Shown piece after piece: positions 18,963-26,999 of a DNA stretch of 34,108 nucleotides (within the stretch, counting starts at the first letter, position 1; the number at the start of each line of letters is the position of its first letter). Made by a program: the position numbers and the translations under genes. The notes under the pieces were generated by a model. The model was not told the DNA's origin. It made no database searches and saw nothing but the letters and a program-made list of their open reading frames with translations. The stretch covers positions 1-34,108 of the forward strand of contig JAUQWM010000007.1 of assembly GCA_030835125.1 (NCBI GenBank), in the 5' to 3' direction. Source of the DNA: Gemmatimonadaceae bacterium (GTDB lineage Bacteria > Gemmatimonadota > Gemmatimonadetes > Gemmatimonadales > Gemmatimonadaceae).

Positions 18963-19385
18963 GTGGAACGAAAGGCCTCGGCGATCTGGAACGGCACGCT
19001 CAAGGAAGGGAATGGCACCATGAGCGTGCCCAGCGGCGTGCTCAGGGATGCCGCCTACACGTGGGCGACACGGTTTGCCGAAGACCAGGGGACCAATCCC
19101 GAGGAACTCGTGGGGGCAGCCCACGCGGGCTGTTTTTCGATGGCCCTGTCCGGAAAGCTCACCAGCGCCGGCCTCCCGCCCGAGCGCATCGCCACGACGG
19201 CGGCCGTCACGCTCGAGAAGACTGATGCCGGCATGACGGTCACGCGGGTCCACCTGTCGACACGTGCCAGGGTGCCGGGCGCCACCCCCGAGGCCTTCGC
19301 GGAGCACGTCGAGGCCGCGCGGGCGACGTGCCCGATCTCGCGGCTCCTCAACGCGACCATTACGGTGGACGGAAGGCTGGAATAA
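18963..19385 (+). CDS. osmC: OsmC family peroxiredoxin
   Basis: This 140-residue cytosolic thiol peroxidase reduces organic hydroperoxides. The two catalytic cysteines are C57 in HAGCFSMAL and C123 in ATCPISRLL, the standard OsmC/Ohr pair, and length is normal. The GTG start at 18963 is fixed by a strong GGAGG at 18950-18954, eight bases upstream. A start at 18900 would add 21 unrelated residues. The sequence (GNGTMSVPSG..., NPEELVGAAHAGCFS) fits OsmC rather than Ohr. The heptad tract begins within five bases of its stop. Confidence 0.94.
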   Translation: MERKASAIWNGTLKEGNGTMSVPSGVLRDAAYTWATRFAEDQGTNPEELVGAAHAGCFSMALSGKLTSAGLPPERIATTAAVTLEKTDAGMTVTRVHLSTRARVPGATPEAFAEHVEAARATCPISRLLNATITVDGRLE

Positions 19386-19389
19386 CCAC

Positions 19390-19430
19390 GAGGTCCGAGG
19401 GCCGAGGTCCGAGGTCCGAGTCCGAGGTCA
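19390..19430. repeat. Heptanucleotide repeat GAGGTCC, about six units
   Basis: GAGGTCC, GAGGGCC, GAGGTCC, GAGGTCC, a 6-bp unit GAGTCC, then GAGGTCA. It starts four bases after the OsmC stop codon. Confidence 0.88.
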
Positions 19431-19446
19431 GGGCCCACGGGTCGCC

Positions 19447-19474
19447 GAGTCACGAATCACAAATCACGAGTCAC
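19447..19474. repeat. Heptanucleotide repeat GAGTCAC/GAATCAC, four units
   Basis: GAGTCAC, GAATCAC, AAATCAC, GAGTCAC, followed directly by GAATTGG, whose TTG is the likely start codon of the arginase-fold gene. It has the same unit and sense orientation as the tract upstream of htpX. Confidence 0.9.
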
Positions 19475-19477
19475 GAA

Positions 19478-20455
19478 TTGGTCCGCACCTTCTTCCTGCT
19501 GATCGTCGCGGCGACCGCCGTCCCGGCCCAGGTCCGCTACACCGGACCGGATGGGCGGGTCAGGGTGGCGCTCGCCCAGCAGCCGTTCTCGCCTAACGGG
19601 ACGTCCCGCGGGCCGGCCACGATGGCCGCCGGGGGCATTCGCGATACGCTGGCGCGGCTCAATGCCGTCGTGCGCTCGGCCGAGGCCGCGCTGACGCCTG
19701 ACGAGGGCACCGAGTACGGCGGGTGGAAGCGCCTGGGCATGGCCCTTGGCCACTTCGGCGACATCGTCCGCCAGAACGAGCAGGACGGGTACTTCACCGT
19801 GGGCCTGCTCGCGACCTGCCCGTCGATGCCGGGCCTGGTCGCCGGACTGCAGGCGTCCGGTCCCGGGCGGGATCCCCTGCGCATCGGCATGCTCTGGCTG
19901 GATGCCCACCCGGACATCAACACGCCCGAGACGACGCGCAGCGGTTCGCTGGGGGGGATGCCGGTCGCGGTGGCGACCGGGCGCGCGCTGCAGCGCATGC
20001 GGCTCGACGCCGGCCTCGATCCGGCGCTGTCTGACCAGCATGTCGTGATGGGCGGCGTGCGGCTCACGGACCCGCTGGAGCAGGAGATCCTCGACCGTTC
20101 GCGCATCGAGCAGGTCTCGGTCGACGACCTGCGTCGCGCTTCGCCGGCGGTCTTCGCCCAGCTCGACCGGCTGGATCGCATCAGCGACAAGCTCTACATC
20201 CACATCGACCTCGACGTGCTCGATCCCGCCGAAGTCCCCGGCCACGGCAACAAGGTCCCCGGCGGACCGTCGAGCCGGGAACTGGCGGCGCTCTTCGAGC
20301 AGATCTTCGCCCGGTATCCCAGGGCGTCGGCGATCGGCTTCGCGACCATCCCGACCGACGACCCCGGCGGTGTCTCGATTTCGGCCGTCAACCGCATGAT
20401 CACGGGAGCGGTGAAGGGCGTGATGGCGCGCGAGGGACGCGGACCGCGCCCCTAG
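19478..20455 (+). CDS. Exported arginase-fold protein with altered active site
   Basis: A 325-residue ureohydrolase-fold protein. The metal motifs WLDAHPDIN (Asp-x-His-x-Asp) and HIDLDVLDP (Asp-x-Asp) are intact. By alignment from memory with Bacillus arginase, the first Mn ligand (His of GGDHS) is Cys in LLATCPS, the proton-shuttle His of SGNIHGMP is Gly in SGSLGGMP, and the guanidinium-binding Glu near the C-terminus is not evident. It also has a signal-like N-terminus (VRTFFLLIVAATAVPAQ), unusual for this family. The activity is therefore uncertain: ureohydrolase on another substrate, or a non-catalytic relative. The only sensible start before the signal peptide is TTG at 19478, immediately after heptad repeats, with no Shine-Dalgarno site. 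The stop shares the tetranucleotide CTAG with the convergent transporter. Confidence 0.83.
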   Translation: MVRTFFLLIVAATAVPAQVRYTGPDGRVRVALAQQPFSPNGTSRGPATMAAGGIRDTLARLNAVVRSAEAALTPDEGTEYGGWKRLGMALGHFGDIVRQNEQDGYFTVGLLATCPSMPGLVAGLQASGPGRDPLRIGMLWLDAHPDINTPETTRSGSLGGMPVAVATGRALQRMRLDAGLDPALSDQHVVMGGVRLTDPLEQEILDRSRIEQVSVDDLRRASPAVFAQLDRLDRISDKLYIHIDLDVLDPAEVPGHGNKVPGGPSSRELAALFEQIFARYPRASAIGFATIPTDDPGGVSISAVNRMITGAVKGVMAREGRGPRP

Positions 20456-21957
20456 GCCCCGGCCACCTTCCGTCGGAGCAGGCGAAACGCCGCCAGGGCA
20501 GCGGCGATACCGAACGCACTCCAGTCGGCCGTTGCCTTGCCGAGATAGATGAAGACGGCCAGCCAGGCCGTGGCGATCACCAGGGTCCCGAACGCGACCA
20601 CCCCGCCGAAGCGCGCAAAGGCCCCGAAGGTGATCCGCGCCCCCTCGCGCTCGGCGAGCCCGATCGTGGTGACGTTCGCCGAGGCACCGATGGGCGTGGC
20701 GTTGCCGCCGAGGCAGGCACCTAACGACAGCGCCCACCACAGGACTTCGGTGTCGCCGGGGAGTCCCCCGGCGAGCTGCGCCACCACCGGGATGGCCACG
20801 GCCACGAACGGGATGTTGTCGATCAGCGCGGACATGATGCCCGCGACCCAGCAGATGATCAGGGCGGCGAAGAAGAGGGTGCCGGCCGGCGTGAGGCCCA
20901 GCGTCTCGGATCCCGCCACCACCCCGTCCTGGAGCGCCCGCGCCATCGTGGCAATCAGCCCGGTTTCCACCGCGGCGCCGACGATGATGAAGAGGAAACC
21001 GAAGAAGGCCAGTGTCGGCCACTCGATGTCGCGCTCGGTCACGGCCAGCACGCCGTGCACCCGCTCCGAGGCGGTCGGGTGGTGGCGCCGGATATACAGG
21101 CGGTCCTGGACGATCAGCGCCGCCGCCGCCCCGATCGTGGCCGGCACCGCCGCCGGCATGTGCGTGATGTGGTGCGTGAGGAACCCGGCCAGGATGCCGA
21201 TGGAGATGGCCAGCATCCAGCGCGCCAGGTCGGGATCCAGGATGGTCGGCGCCGGATGGTCCAACCCGGCATCGCCACGACCCGCCGCCAGCTCCCGCGC
21301 GTAATACCGCTCGCTGTAGAAGACGAGCCAGAACATCATCACCAGGATGGGTGGCGTGAGGTTCTCGATGAAGTCGATGAACGACAGGCCGGCGCCCGAG
21401 CCGATCATGATGTTCGGTGGGTCCCCGATCAGCGTCGCGGTCCCGCCGATATTGGAGGCCATCACCATCGGCAGTACGACCGCGGCGGGGGCGAGGTTGA
21501 GTCGTCGCGCCAGGCCGAGCGCCACCGGAGTCATGAAGACCACCGTGGTGACGTTGTCCAGGAACGCCGAGGCCAGCGCGGTGAACCAGGCCACCAGCGA
21601 AAGGATGAGGATCGGCCGCCCCTTCGCGCGCGCCAGCATCCGGGCGATGGACCACTCGAAGACGCCGGTCGTCTTGAGCACGCCGACCACGGCCATCATG
21701 CCCGCGAGCAGCACCAGCACGTTGAGGTCGAGCGCCTCGGCGGTCGCCTCGAACGACAGCAGGTGGTACGGCGTGAAGTAGGTGATCGCCCAGAGCACGC
21801 CGACCGCACCCAGCACGACAACGACGCGGTGCGCCGCCTCGATCGTCAGCAATACGAAGACTCCCACCAGGAGCACGGCCACGATCCCCTGCGAGACCGG
21901 GTCCGTGGTCGAGGCCAGCGCGGCCTCGGCCTGGAGCAGGACAGGCCACGTCGCCAT
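20452..21957 (-). CDS. ArsB/NhaD-type ion transporter (putative Na+/H+ antiporter, COG1055)
   Basis: This 501-residue inner-membrane protein has about 12 hydrophobic segments. Conserved ion-transporter (IT) superfamily segments are present in both halves: FLDNVTTVVFMTPVALGLAR with NIGGTATLIGDPPNIMIG in the first half, and SALIDNIPFVAVAIPVV with GGNATPIGASANVTTIG in the second. Candidate activities are Na+/H+ antiport (NhaD) or anion transport. The P-protein/ArsB branch shares these motifs, so the substrate is not certain. Its ATG lies four bases after the pntB stop, so it is the last gene of the transhydrogenase operon and may balance protons moved by Pnt. Confidence 0.9.
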   Translation of the reverse strand: MATWPVLLQAEAALASTTDPVSQGIVAVLLVGVFVLLTIEAAHRVVVVLGAVGVLWAITYFTPYHLLSFEATAEALDLNVLVLLAGMMAVVGVLKTTGVFEWSIARMLARAKGRPILILSLVAWFTALASAFLDNVTTVVFMTPVALGLARRLNLAPAAVVLPMVMASNIGGTATLIGDPPNIMIGSGAGLSFIDFIENLTPPILVMMFWLVFYSERYYARELAAGRGDAGLDHPAPTILDPDLARWMLAISIGILAGFLTHHITHMPAAVPATIGAAAALIVQDRLYIRRHHPTASERVHGVLAVTERDIEWPTLAFFGFLFIIVGAAVETGLIATMARALQDGVVAGSETLGLTPAGTLFFAALIICWVAGIMSALIDNIPFVAVAIPVVAQLAGGLPGDTEVLWWALSLGACLGGNATPIGASANVTTIGLAEREGARITFGAFARFGGVVAFGTLVIATAWLAVFIYLGKATADWSAFGIAAALAAFRLLRRKVAGA

Positions 21958-21961
21958 GCGG

Positions 21962-23353
21962 CTACAGCTGCTTGATCTCGGAGATGACCTTGGTCAGGCT
22001 CTGCTTGGCGTCGCCAAACAGCATGGACGTCTTCGGGTTGTAGAACAGCTCGTTCTCGATGCCCGCGAAGCCGGCCGCCATGGACCGCTTGAGCACGATG
22101 ATGCTCTTCGCATAGTCCGCGTTGATGATGGGCATGCCGAAGATCGGGCTGGACTGGTCGGTGCGGGCGCCCGGGTTCACGACGTCGTTCGCGCCGATGA
22201 CGATCGCCACGTCGCAGCGCTCCATCTCCGGGTTGATGTCGTCCATCTCGCGCAGCTTGTCGTACGGCACGTTCGCCTCGGCGAGCAGCACGTTCATGTG
22301 CCCGGGCATCCGTCCCGCCACCGGGTGGATCGCGTACTTCACTTCACCGCCGCGCTTCTCGATCAGTTCCTGGATCTCGCGGACCGCGTGCTGGGCCTGG
22401 GCCACGGCCATCCCGTACCCCGGGATCACGACCACGCTCTGCGCGTACGCCAACTGGATCGCTGCGTCCTCCGGCGTCACCGACCGGACGCTGAGTCCCG
22501 CGGCGCTCTTCGCCGATCCCTTGGGCCCGGCCGCGCCGAACGCCCCGAACAGCACGTTGGCCAGCGACCGGTTCATCGCCTTGCACATGATCTGCGACAG
22601 GATGATGCCTGACGAGCCCACCAGGGCGCCGGAGATGATGAGGACGCTGTTGTCGATGACGAACCCCGTCATCGCGGCGGCGATGCCCGAGTACGAGTTG
22701 AGCAGCGCGATGACCACCGGCATGTCCGCGCCCCCGATGGGAATCACGAGCAGGATGCCCAGCAGGAGGCTGATCGCGCAGACGGCGTAGAATGGCCACA
22801 GCAGCGACTCGGCCGTCATCAGCTGGTAGGTGCTCAGCCCCACCACGGTCAGGACCAGCAGCGCGCTGAGGAGCTTCTGCGCGGGGAAGACGATCGGCTT
22901 CCCCGTCATCACCTCCTGGAGCTTGGCCCAGGCGATGAGGCTGCCGGTGAACGTGATCGCGCCGATGAACAGCGAGAGCTGGATCGTGATGCCGGTGTCG
23001 ATCGGGATCTGTTCCGCGTGCAGTTCCGACTTGAGGAACTCGGCGCCACCCACCAGCAGGGACGCCGCGCCTCCGAACCCGTTCAGCAGCGCCACCATCT
23101 GGGGCATCGACGTCATCCTCACCGTGCGCGCCATCCAGTACCCGACCCCGGACCCGACCACCAGGCCCGCGAGGACCACGGACGGGGACAGGATCTCCGC
23201 GGACAGCAGCGTCGCGATCACCGCGATGAGCATGCCCAGGCCGGAAACGGCATTGCCACTGCGCGCCGTCGCGGGACTCTGCAGGCGCTGGAGCCCGACG
23301 ATGAACAGGATCGCCGCGACGAGGTAGACGAGTTGCTCCGTCGCGCGGTTCAT
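21962..23353 (-). CDS. pntB: NAD(P) transhydrogenase subunit beta
   Basis: This 463-residue inner-membrane subunit has about nine N-terminal transmembrane helices (residues 1-260, ending before AMNRSLANVLFG), then the soluble NADP-binding domain III. Domain III shows VVVIPGYGMAVAQAQHAV, the dinucleotide-binding loop, followed by IHPVAGRMPGHMNVLLAEA and NDVVNPGA, all diagnostic of PntB. With PntAA and PntAB it couples hydride transfer between NADH and NADP+ to inward proton flow, supplying NADPH. The ATG at 23351-23353 overlaps the pntAB stop as ATGA. Earlier in-frame starts lie inside pntAB and are unlikely. Confidence 0.97.
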   Translation of the reverse strand: MNRATEQLVYLVAAILFIVGLQRLQSPATARSGNAVSGLGMLIAVIATLLSAEILSPSVVLAGLVVGSGVGYWMARTVRMTSMPQMVALLNGFGGAASLLVGGAEFLKSELHAEQIPIDTGITIQLSLFIGAITFTGSLIAWAKLQEVMTGKPIVFPAQKLLSALLVLTVVGLSTYQLMTAESLLWPFYAVCAISLLLGILLVIPIGGADMPVVIALLNSYSGIAAAMTGFVIDNSVLIISGALVGSSGIILSQIMCKAMNRSLANVLFGAFGAAGPKGSAKSAAGLSVRSVTPEDAAIQLAYAQSVVVIPGYGMAVAQAQHAVREIQELIEKRGGEVKYAIHPVAGRMPGHMNVLLAEANVPYDKLREMDDINPEMERCDVAIVIGANDVVNPGARTDQSSPIFGMPIINADYAKSIIVLKRSMAAGFAGIENELFYNPKTSMLFGDAKQSLTKVISEIKQL

Positions 23354-23640
23354 CGCTTCTCCTCCTTCTTGAACATGAGGAGCATGCGGTCCGTGACGGC
23401 GTAGCCGCCGACCACGTTCAACATCGCGAAGACCACCGCCAGGAAGCCGAGCACCGTCGAGATCCATCCGAGGCCGGCTCCGGCGACGATCAGGGCGCCG
23501 ACCACCGTGATGCCGGAGATGGCGTTCGACCCCGACATGAGCGGCGTGTGCAGGGTGGGGGGAACGCGCCCGATCAGCGCGGCCCCCAGGAAGGTCGCCA
23601 GGACGAAGATGACGAGACCGCCAATCAGGGACTCAGACAT
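23350..23640 (-). CDS. pntAB: NAD(P) transhydrogenase subunit alpha part 2 (membrane segment)
   Basis: This 96-residue protein contains three transmembrane helices (GLVIFVLATFLGAALI, NAISGITVVGALIVAG, LGFLAVVFAMLNVVGGYAV) and the RVPPTLHTPLMSGSNAISGI loop conserved in PntA domain II. In the three-subunit form of the enzyme this region is a separate polypeptide. The ATG at 23638-23640 is followed by a normal N-terminus (MSESLIGGLVIF). It is preceded, five bases away, by four GATTCCC heptads instead of a Shine-Dalgarno site. It overlaps pntB as ATGA. Confidence 0.95.
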   Translation of the reverse strand: MSESLIGGLVIFVLATFLGAALIGRVPPTLHTPLMSGSNAISGITVVGALIVAGAGLGWISTVLGFLAVVFAMLNVVGGYAVTDRMLLMFKKEEKR

Positions 23641-23645
23641 GGGTC

Positions 23646-23673
23646 GGGAATCGGGAATCGGGAATCGGGAATC
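23646..23673. repeat. Heptanucleotide repeat GGGAATC, four perfect units
   Basis: Four identical GGGAATC units (GATTCCC in the mRNA sense) fill the short gap between pntAA (stop 23679) and pntAB (start 23640) within one operon. Confidence 0.95.
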
Positions 23674-23678
23674 GCGCG

Positions 23679-24776
23679 TCAGGCGCGGACAGAGCCGGCA
23701 TGGACGAGGCACATCGGACCGGTGATCTCATCCTCGAGATTCAGGGTGATGGTGCCATCCTTGATCAGGTGCTGGAGCAGCGTCAGGACGTTCTTGCTGA
23801 ACATGAGGCTCGCGTGGTGCGGCACGGAACTCGGCAGGTTCGTCGCGCCCATGACCACCACGCCGTTGTGCACCGTGGTCTGCCCCGCGACGGTGAGCTC
23901 ACAGTTGCCGCCCGATTCCGCCGCCAGGTCCACGATCACCGCCCCGGGCCGCATGGTGGCCACCATGGCGGCCGTGATCAGCCGGGGCGCGGCGCGGCCG
24001 GGAATCTGCGCCGTGGTCACGACGAGGTCCTGGTCCTTGAGGTGCGTCGCCATCGCGTCCATGGTCTTGCGCTGCTCCTCCTCGGTCTGCGCGCGCGCGT
24101 ACCCGCCGGCCGCCTCGGCATCCGCCGATGGTTCCGGCCCCACGAAGGTGGCGCCCAGCGAGAGCACCTGCTCCCGGGCGGCGGCGCGAATATCGAAGCC
24201 GGAGACGACGGCACCCAGGCGGCGCGCCGTCGCGATGGCCATGAGGCCCGCGACGCCGGCACCGAGCACGAACGCCTTGGCGGGCGGAATGTTGCCGGCC
24301 GCCGTCGTCAACATCGGCAGGATCTTCCCCATCTCGGCGGCGCCAAGGAGCACGGCCTTGTAGCCCGCGATCGTCGCCTGCGAGGAGAGGATGTCCATCG
24401 ACTGGGCGCGGGTGATGCGGGGCACCTTCTCGAGCGACAGGGCCGACACGCCACCGGAGGCCAACTGGGCAAGGAGGTCGGCGCTGGTCGATGCCTGCAG
24501 GAGTGAGATGAGCAGGGCGCCATTGGCCAGGTGCCGCGCCTCGTCTGCCGACGGCTTCTGGACCTTGACGACGACGCCGGCGCCAAGTGCCGCGGTCGCA
24601 TCGCCGAGGGTCGCTCCCGCCTTCTCGTAGAGGGCATCGGGGAAGTTCGCCGGCACACCGGCACCGCGTTCCACCATGACCTCGACGCCCGTCTTCACCA
24701 GGCGGGAAACGCTCTCGGGACTCATGGCCACACGTCGTTCGCCGGTGGCCGTCTCCCGCGGGACTCCGATACGCAT
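23679..24776 (-). CDS. pntAA: NAD(P) transhydrogenase subunit alpha part 1 (NAD-binding)
   Basis: This 365-residue cytosolic domain I binds NAD(H). It has the alanine-dehydrogenase/PntA fold: MRIGVPRETATGERRVAMSP at the N-terminus, the Rossmann motif GAGVAG at residues 172-177, the RAAAREQVLSLGA segment, the mobile-loop region around TTAQIPGRAAPRLIT, and VIVDLAAESGGNCE. It ends where the hydrophobic domain II begins in the next gene, the typical split form. GGAGAAG lies just upstream of the ATG, and a plausible sigma70 promoter precedes it. It is the first gene of pntAA-pntAB-pntB-transporter. Confidence 0.97.
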   Translation of the reverse strand: MRIGVPRETATGERRVAMSPESVSRLVKTGVEVMVERGAGVPANFPDALYEKAGATLGDATAALGAGVVVKVQKPSADEARHLANGALLISLLQASTSADLLAQLASGGVSALSLEKVPRITRAQSMDILSSQATIAGYKAVLLGAAEMGKILPMLTTAAGNIPPAKAFVLGAGVAGLMAIATARRLGAVVSGFDIRAAAREQVLSLGATFVGPEPSADAEAAGGYARAQTEEEQRKTMDAMATHLKDQDLVVTTAQIPGRAAPRLITAAMVATMRPGAVIVDLAAESGGNCELTVAGQTTVHNGVVVMGATNLPSSVPHHASLMFSKNVLTLLQHLIKDGTITLNLEDEITGPMCLVHAGSVRA

Positions 24777-25104
24777 GTGCCGTTCTTCTCCGGGTGGGAA
24801 AGCTCGGGGATACTGGCCAGCGCACCGACCTTATTCAAGGGAAGAAACCGCTCGGCACCGCGGGGAAATCACTCTGGCCGTGGTGGATGCGGTCACCGTG
24901 GCACGCGGTCCGTCGACCGGAGCGCCCCGCAAGCCGGCATCGGGAGGGTTGGCGGACGGAACGAGGGCCGGCGAATGAGGGTAGCGGTGGGTCACGCGGG
25001 GACCCTCGGGTGGCTCGCCGAGTCTCCAATCGCTAGACTGACGACGCCAGGCTCCCGGCCCAGTCGCCGGCGCCCTTTCGATCCCAACGGCTTCAGACCG
25101 GGTG
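24777..25104. other. Divergent intergenic region between pntAA and the Ig-like lipoprotein
   Basis: This 328-bp gap carries the probable pnt promoter at its left end. A weak -10-like TAGACT at 25034-25039 lies 17 bp after TGGCTC, about 60 bp before the lipoprotein start. I see no supported reading frame, heptad repeat or strong hairpin in the middle. Confidence 0.5.
24810..24838 (-). promoter_or_regulatory. Likely sigma70-type promoter of the pnt operon
   Basis: On the minus strand TTGAAT (24838-24833) is followed, 17 bp later, by CAGTAT (24815-24810). The predicted start site would give a leader of about 27 bases before pntAA. The -35 matches four of six consensus bases and the -10 three, with ideal spacing. 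Confidence 0.4.
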
Positions 25105-26166
25105 ATGACGATGATGCGACGGAACGCTTGGGCGAAGGGCGCGCTCGCCACCTGCCTGTCGGTGGTCCAGGGACTCCTGGTCGCGTGCAGTGGCTCCTCC
25201 GAGCCGACGCCCACGGTAGCGACGGTGGAGGTGACGCCGTCCTCGGCCAACCGCGAGGTCGGTGAGACCGTGCAACTGAGTGCCGCCGTGAAGGATGCGA
25301 ACGGGAACATCCTCTCGGGACAGACCGTGAACTGGTCGTCATCCGCGTCCGGCGTGGCATCGGTTTCTGCGTCCGGCCTGGTCACGGCCAACGCGCTTGG
25401 CACCGCAATCATCACCGCGGCCAGCGGCAACAAGAGTGGCATTTCGACCATCGAGGTCGTTCCGGAGCCCATCGCCAGTATCAGCGTTGCACCGACGACC
25501 GATACGCTCCTCCTGAACGAGACGGTGCAGCTGGTGCCGACCCTGCGGGATGCCCTCGGCGTGGTCGTCACCGGCCGGACGGTGTCGTGGTCATCGAACG
25601 CGACCGCGGTGGCCACCGTCAGCAACTCCGGACTCGTGACCGGCATTGCCGACGGCGTCGCGACCATCACCGCCACCGCAGACGGGCTGTCCGCCACGGC
25701 GGTGATTACGGTGTTCGGCCCATGTTCGACGGCGCTGGCGCCGGTGATCGCGGTGGGGGCGACCGTCGACGGGGCGCTGACGACGACCGACTGTCGCCTG
25801 GTCGACGGCAGTTACGGGGATCCCTACAACATCACCGTGACCTCTGCGACCGCCGTCCAGATCGACCTCACCAGCACGGCGTTCGACACCTGGCTGGTGT
25901 TGTTCGAGCTGCTCCCCAACGGGGTGCTGCAGGAGCGCGCGCTGAACGACGACGTCGCGCCGGGCACCACGGACTCGCAGATCGCGTTCACGCTGCAGCC
26001 GGGCGCCAACTACTTCATCCTCGTGAACTCCTTCGACCCCGGGGTCTTCGGGCCGTACCAGCTCAAGGTGGCGACGAGCGGCGGGTTCGTGGGGCGGGTG
26101 GCAGGCGTGATGAAGCCGGGCAAGAGCCTCTCCGCCGTCCGGCAGTCGATCAAGCCTCCACGGTAG
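25105..26166 (+). CDS. Lipoprotein with two bacterial Ig-like (BIG2) domains and a PPC-like domain
   Basis: A protein of about 353 residues with a lipoprotein signal ending LLVAC (Cys about 28) followed by SGSSEPTPT. Two BIG2 domains come next (about residues 37-120 and 121-207), each with the GETVQL/NETVQL strand, WSSxxxxVASVS-type core and GLVTanAlGtAtIta ending. The last third (after CSTALAPV) resembles the pre-peptidase C-terminal fold: FDTWLVLFELLPNG, ALNDDVAPG, QIAFTLQPGANYFILVNSFD. A surface-anchored adhesive or scaffold role is likely. In-frame ATGs at 25105, 25111 and 25114 and a GTG at 25102 are all possible starts; 25114 gives the most typical signal peptide (MRRNAWAKG...). Confidence 0.88.
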   Translation: MTMMRRNAWAKGALATCLSVVQGLLVACSGSSEPTPTVATVEVTPSSANREVGETVQLSAAVKDANGNILSGQTVNWSSSASGVASVSASGLVTANALGTAIITAASGNKSGISTIEVVPEPIASISVAPTTDTLLLNETVQLVPTLRDALGVVVTGRTVSWSSNATAVATVSNSGLVTGIADGVATITATADGLSATAVITVFGPCSTALAPVIAVGATVDGALTTTDCRLVDGSYGDPYNITVTSATAVQIDLTSTAFDTWLVLFELLPNGVLQERALNDDVAPGTTDSQIAFTLQPGANYFILVNSFDPGVFGPYQLKVATSGGFVGRVAGVMKPGKSLSAVRQSIKPPR

Positions 26167-26172
26167 GAACCG

Positions 26173-26196
26173 CGCCGGCCTGCTCCAGGGCCGGCG
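26173..26196. terminator. Hairpin between convergent genes
   Basis: CGCCGGCC at 26173-26180 pairs perfectly with GGCCGGCG at 26189-26196 around an 8-base loop. It sits in the 97-bp gap between the convergent lipoprotein and sigma-factor genes and could end transcripts from both sides. T-runs are weak on either strand. Confidence 0.5.
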
Positions 26197-26263
26197 TGAG
26201 CCGTTTCGACAGCGGTTTGCGCACGGTGGGTCGTGGGGACGCGAACGGCGCGGCGCTTGCCGG

Positions 26264-26824
26264 TCAGCCGAGTTCGCGCTGCAGCCAAGCTCGCGCCGAA
26301 ACCCAATCCCGCTTCACCGTTGCCACCGACACGTCCAGCGTTTCTGCCGTCTCCTCGATGCTCAAGCCGGCGAAGTAGCGCAACTCCACCACGCGCGCGG
26401 CGCGCGGTGAGAGCGCGGCGAGCCGGTGCAGGGCCTCATCGACGCCGAGGATGTCTTCCGAGTGCGTGGTGACTTCGGCGGCGTGGTCCTCGAGGGTGAC
26501 CTGGCGTCCGCCGCCCCGCTTCTCGGCGCCATGCTGCCGCGCGTGATCGACGAGGATCTGGCGCATGGCCTGGGCGGCGATGCCGAAGAAGTGGCGACGA
26601 TTCTGCCACGCGAGGTTCGGCGCGTTCACCAGCCGGAGATACGCCTCGTGCACCAGGGCCGTCGTCTGCAGCGTGTGGTCCGGGCGCTCGGAGCGGAAGT
26701 AGCTCTCGGCCAGCTGCCGCAGCTCGCTGTAGACGAGCGGCAGGACGCGCTCCAGCGCGCCGGATTCCCCCTTGCCGGCCGCGTTGAGCAATTCCGTGAC
26801 TTCGTCCGCCCGTTCCGGGGACAT
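26264..26824 (-). CDS. ECF-type RNA polymerase sigma factor (TIGR02999-like)
   Basis: This 186-residue sigma factor has region 2 (LPLVYSELRQLAESYFRSERPDHTLQ..., HEAYLRLV, RRHFFGIAAQAMRQILVDHAR) and region 4 (LSPRAARVVELRYFAGLSIEETAETLDVSVATVKRDW). The wording matches the group often found beside Ser/Thr kinases in Acidobacteriota, Planctomycetota and Gemmatimonadota. It is divergent from such a kinase here, so activation by phosphorylation rather than by an anti-sigma factor is likely; none is nearby. The ATG at 26824 begins MSPERADEVTELLNAAG, the usual N-terminus. Upstream in-frame residues are low-complexity and not conserved. Confidence 0.93.
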   Translation of the reverse strand: MSPERADEVTELLNAAGKGESGALERVLPLVYSELRQLAESYFRSERPDHTLQTTALVHEAYLRLVNAPNLAWQNRRHFFGIAAQAMRQILVDHARQHGAEKRGGGRQVTLEDHAAEVTTHSEDILGVDEALHRLAALSPRAARVVELRYFAGLSIEETAETLDVSVATVKRDWVSARAWLQRELG

Positions 26825-26960
26825 CGCGTCGCCCTCCCATGGCCCGCCGGGAGTACTATGCCGCTCCGCCCGTGCGTTCTCAACCAGTCGGCTCCGGCTG
26901 GCGCCGGGGACCCGGGGAGTACACGTTCGTTCCTTCCTCGCCGCTGAAGCAGGCCGATCC

Positions 26961-26995
26961 TCCCTTCTCCCATCTCCGATCTCCAAGCTCCCGGC
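26961..26995. repeat. Degenerate heptad tract TCCnnnC, five units, before the kinase start
   Basis: TCCCTTC, TCCCATC, TCCGATC, TCCAAGC, TCCCGGC in strict 7-bp register, ending four bases before the kinase ATG (27000). The fixed positions are TCC and the final C. It is the most diverged tract in the window. Confidence 0.75.
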
Positions 26996-26999
26996 TCAG

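Noticed and set aside
19457-21949. Minus-strand open frame of about 830 codons across the arginase-fold and transporter genes
   Set aside because: It reads the transporter in the wrong frame and the arginase-fold gene antisense, with low-complexity Arg/Gly/His sequence.
26825-26999. N-terminal extension of the kinase, and of the sigma factor, into their shared intergenic region
   Set aside because: The extra residues are low-complexity and overlap the divergent gene; conserved N-termini begin at 27000 and 26824.
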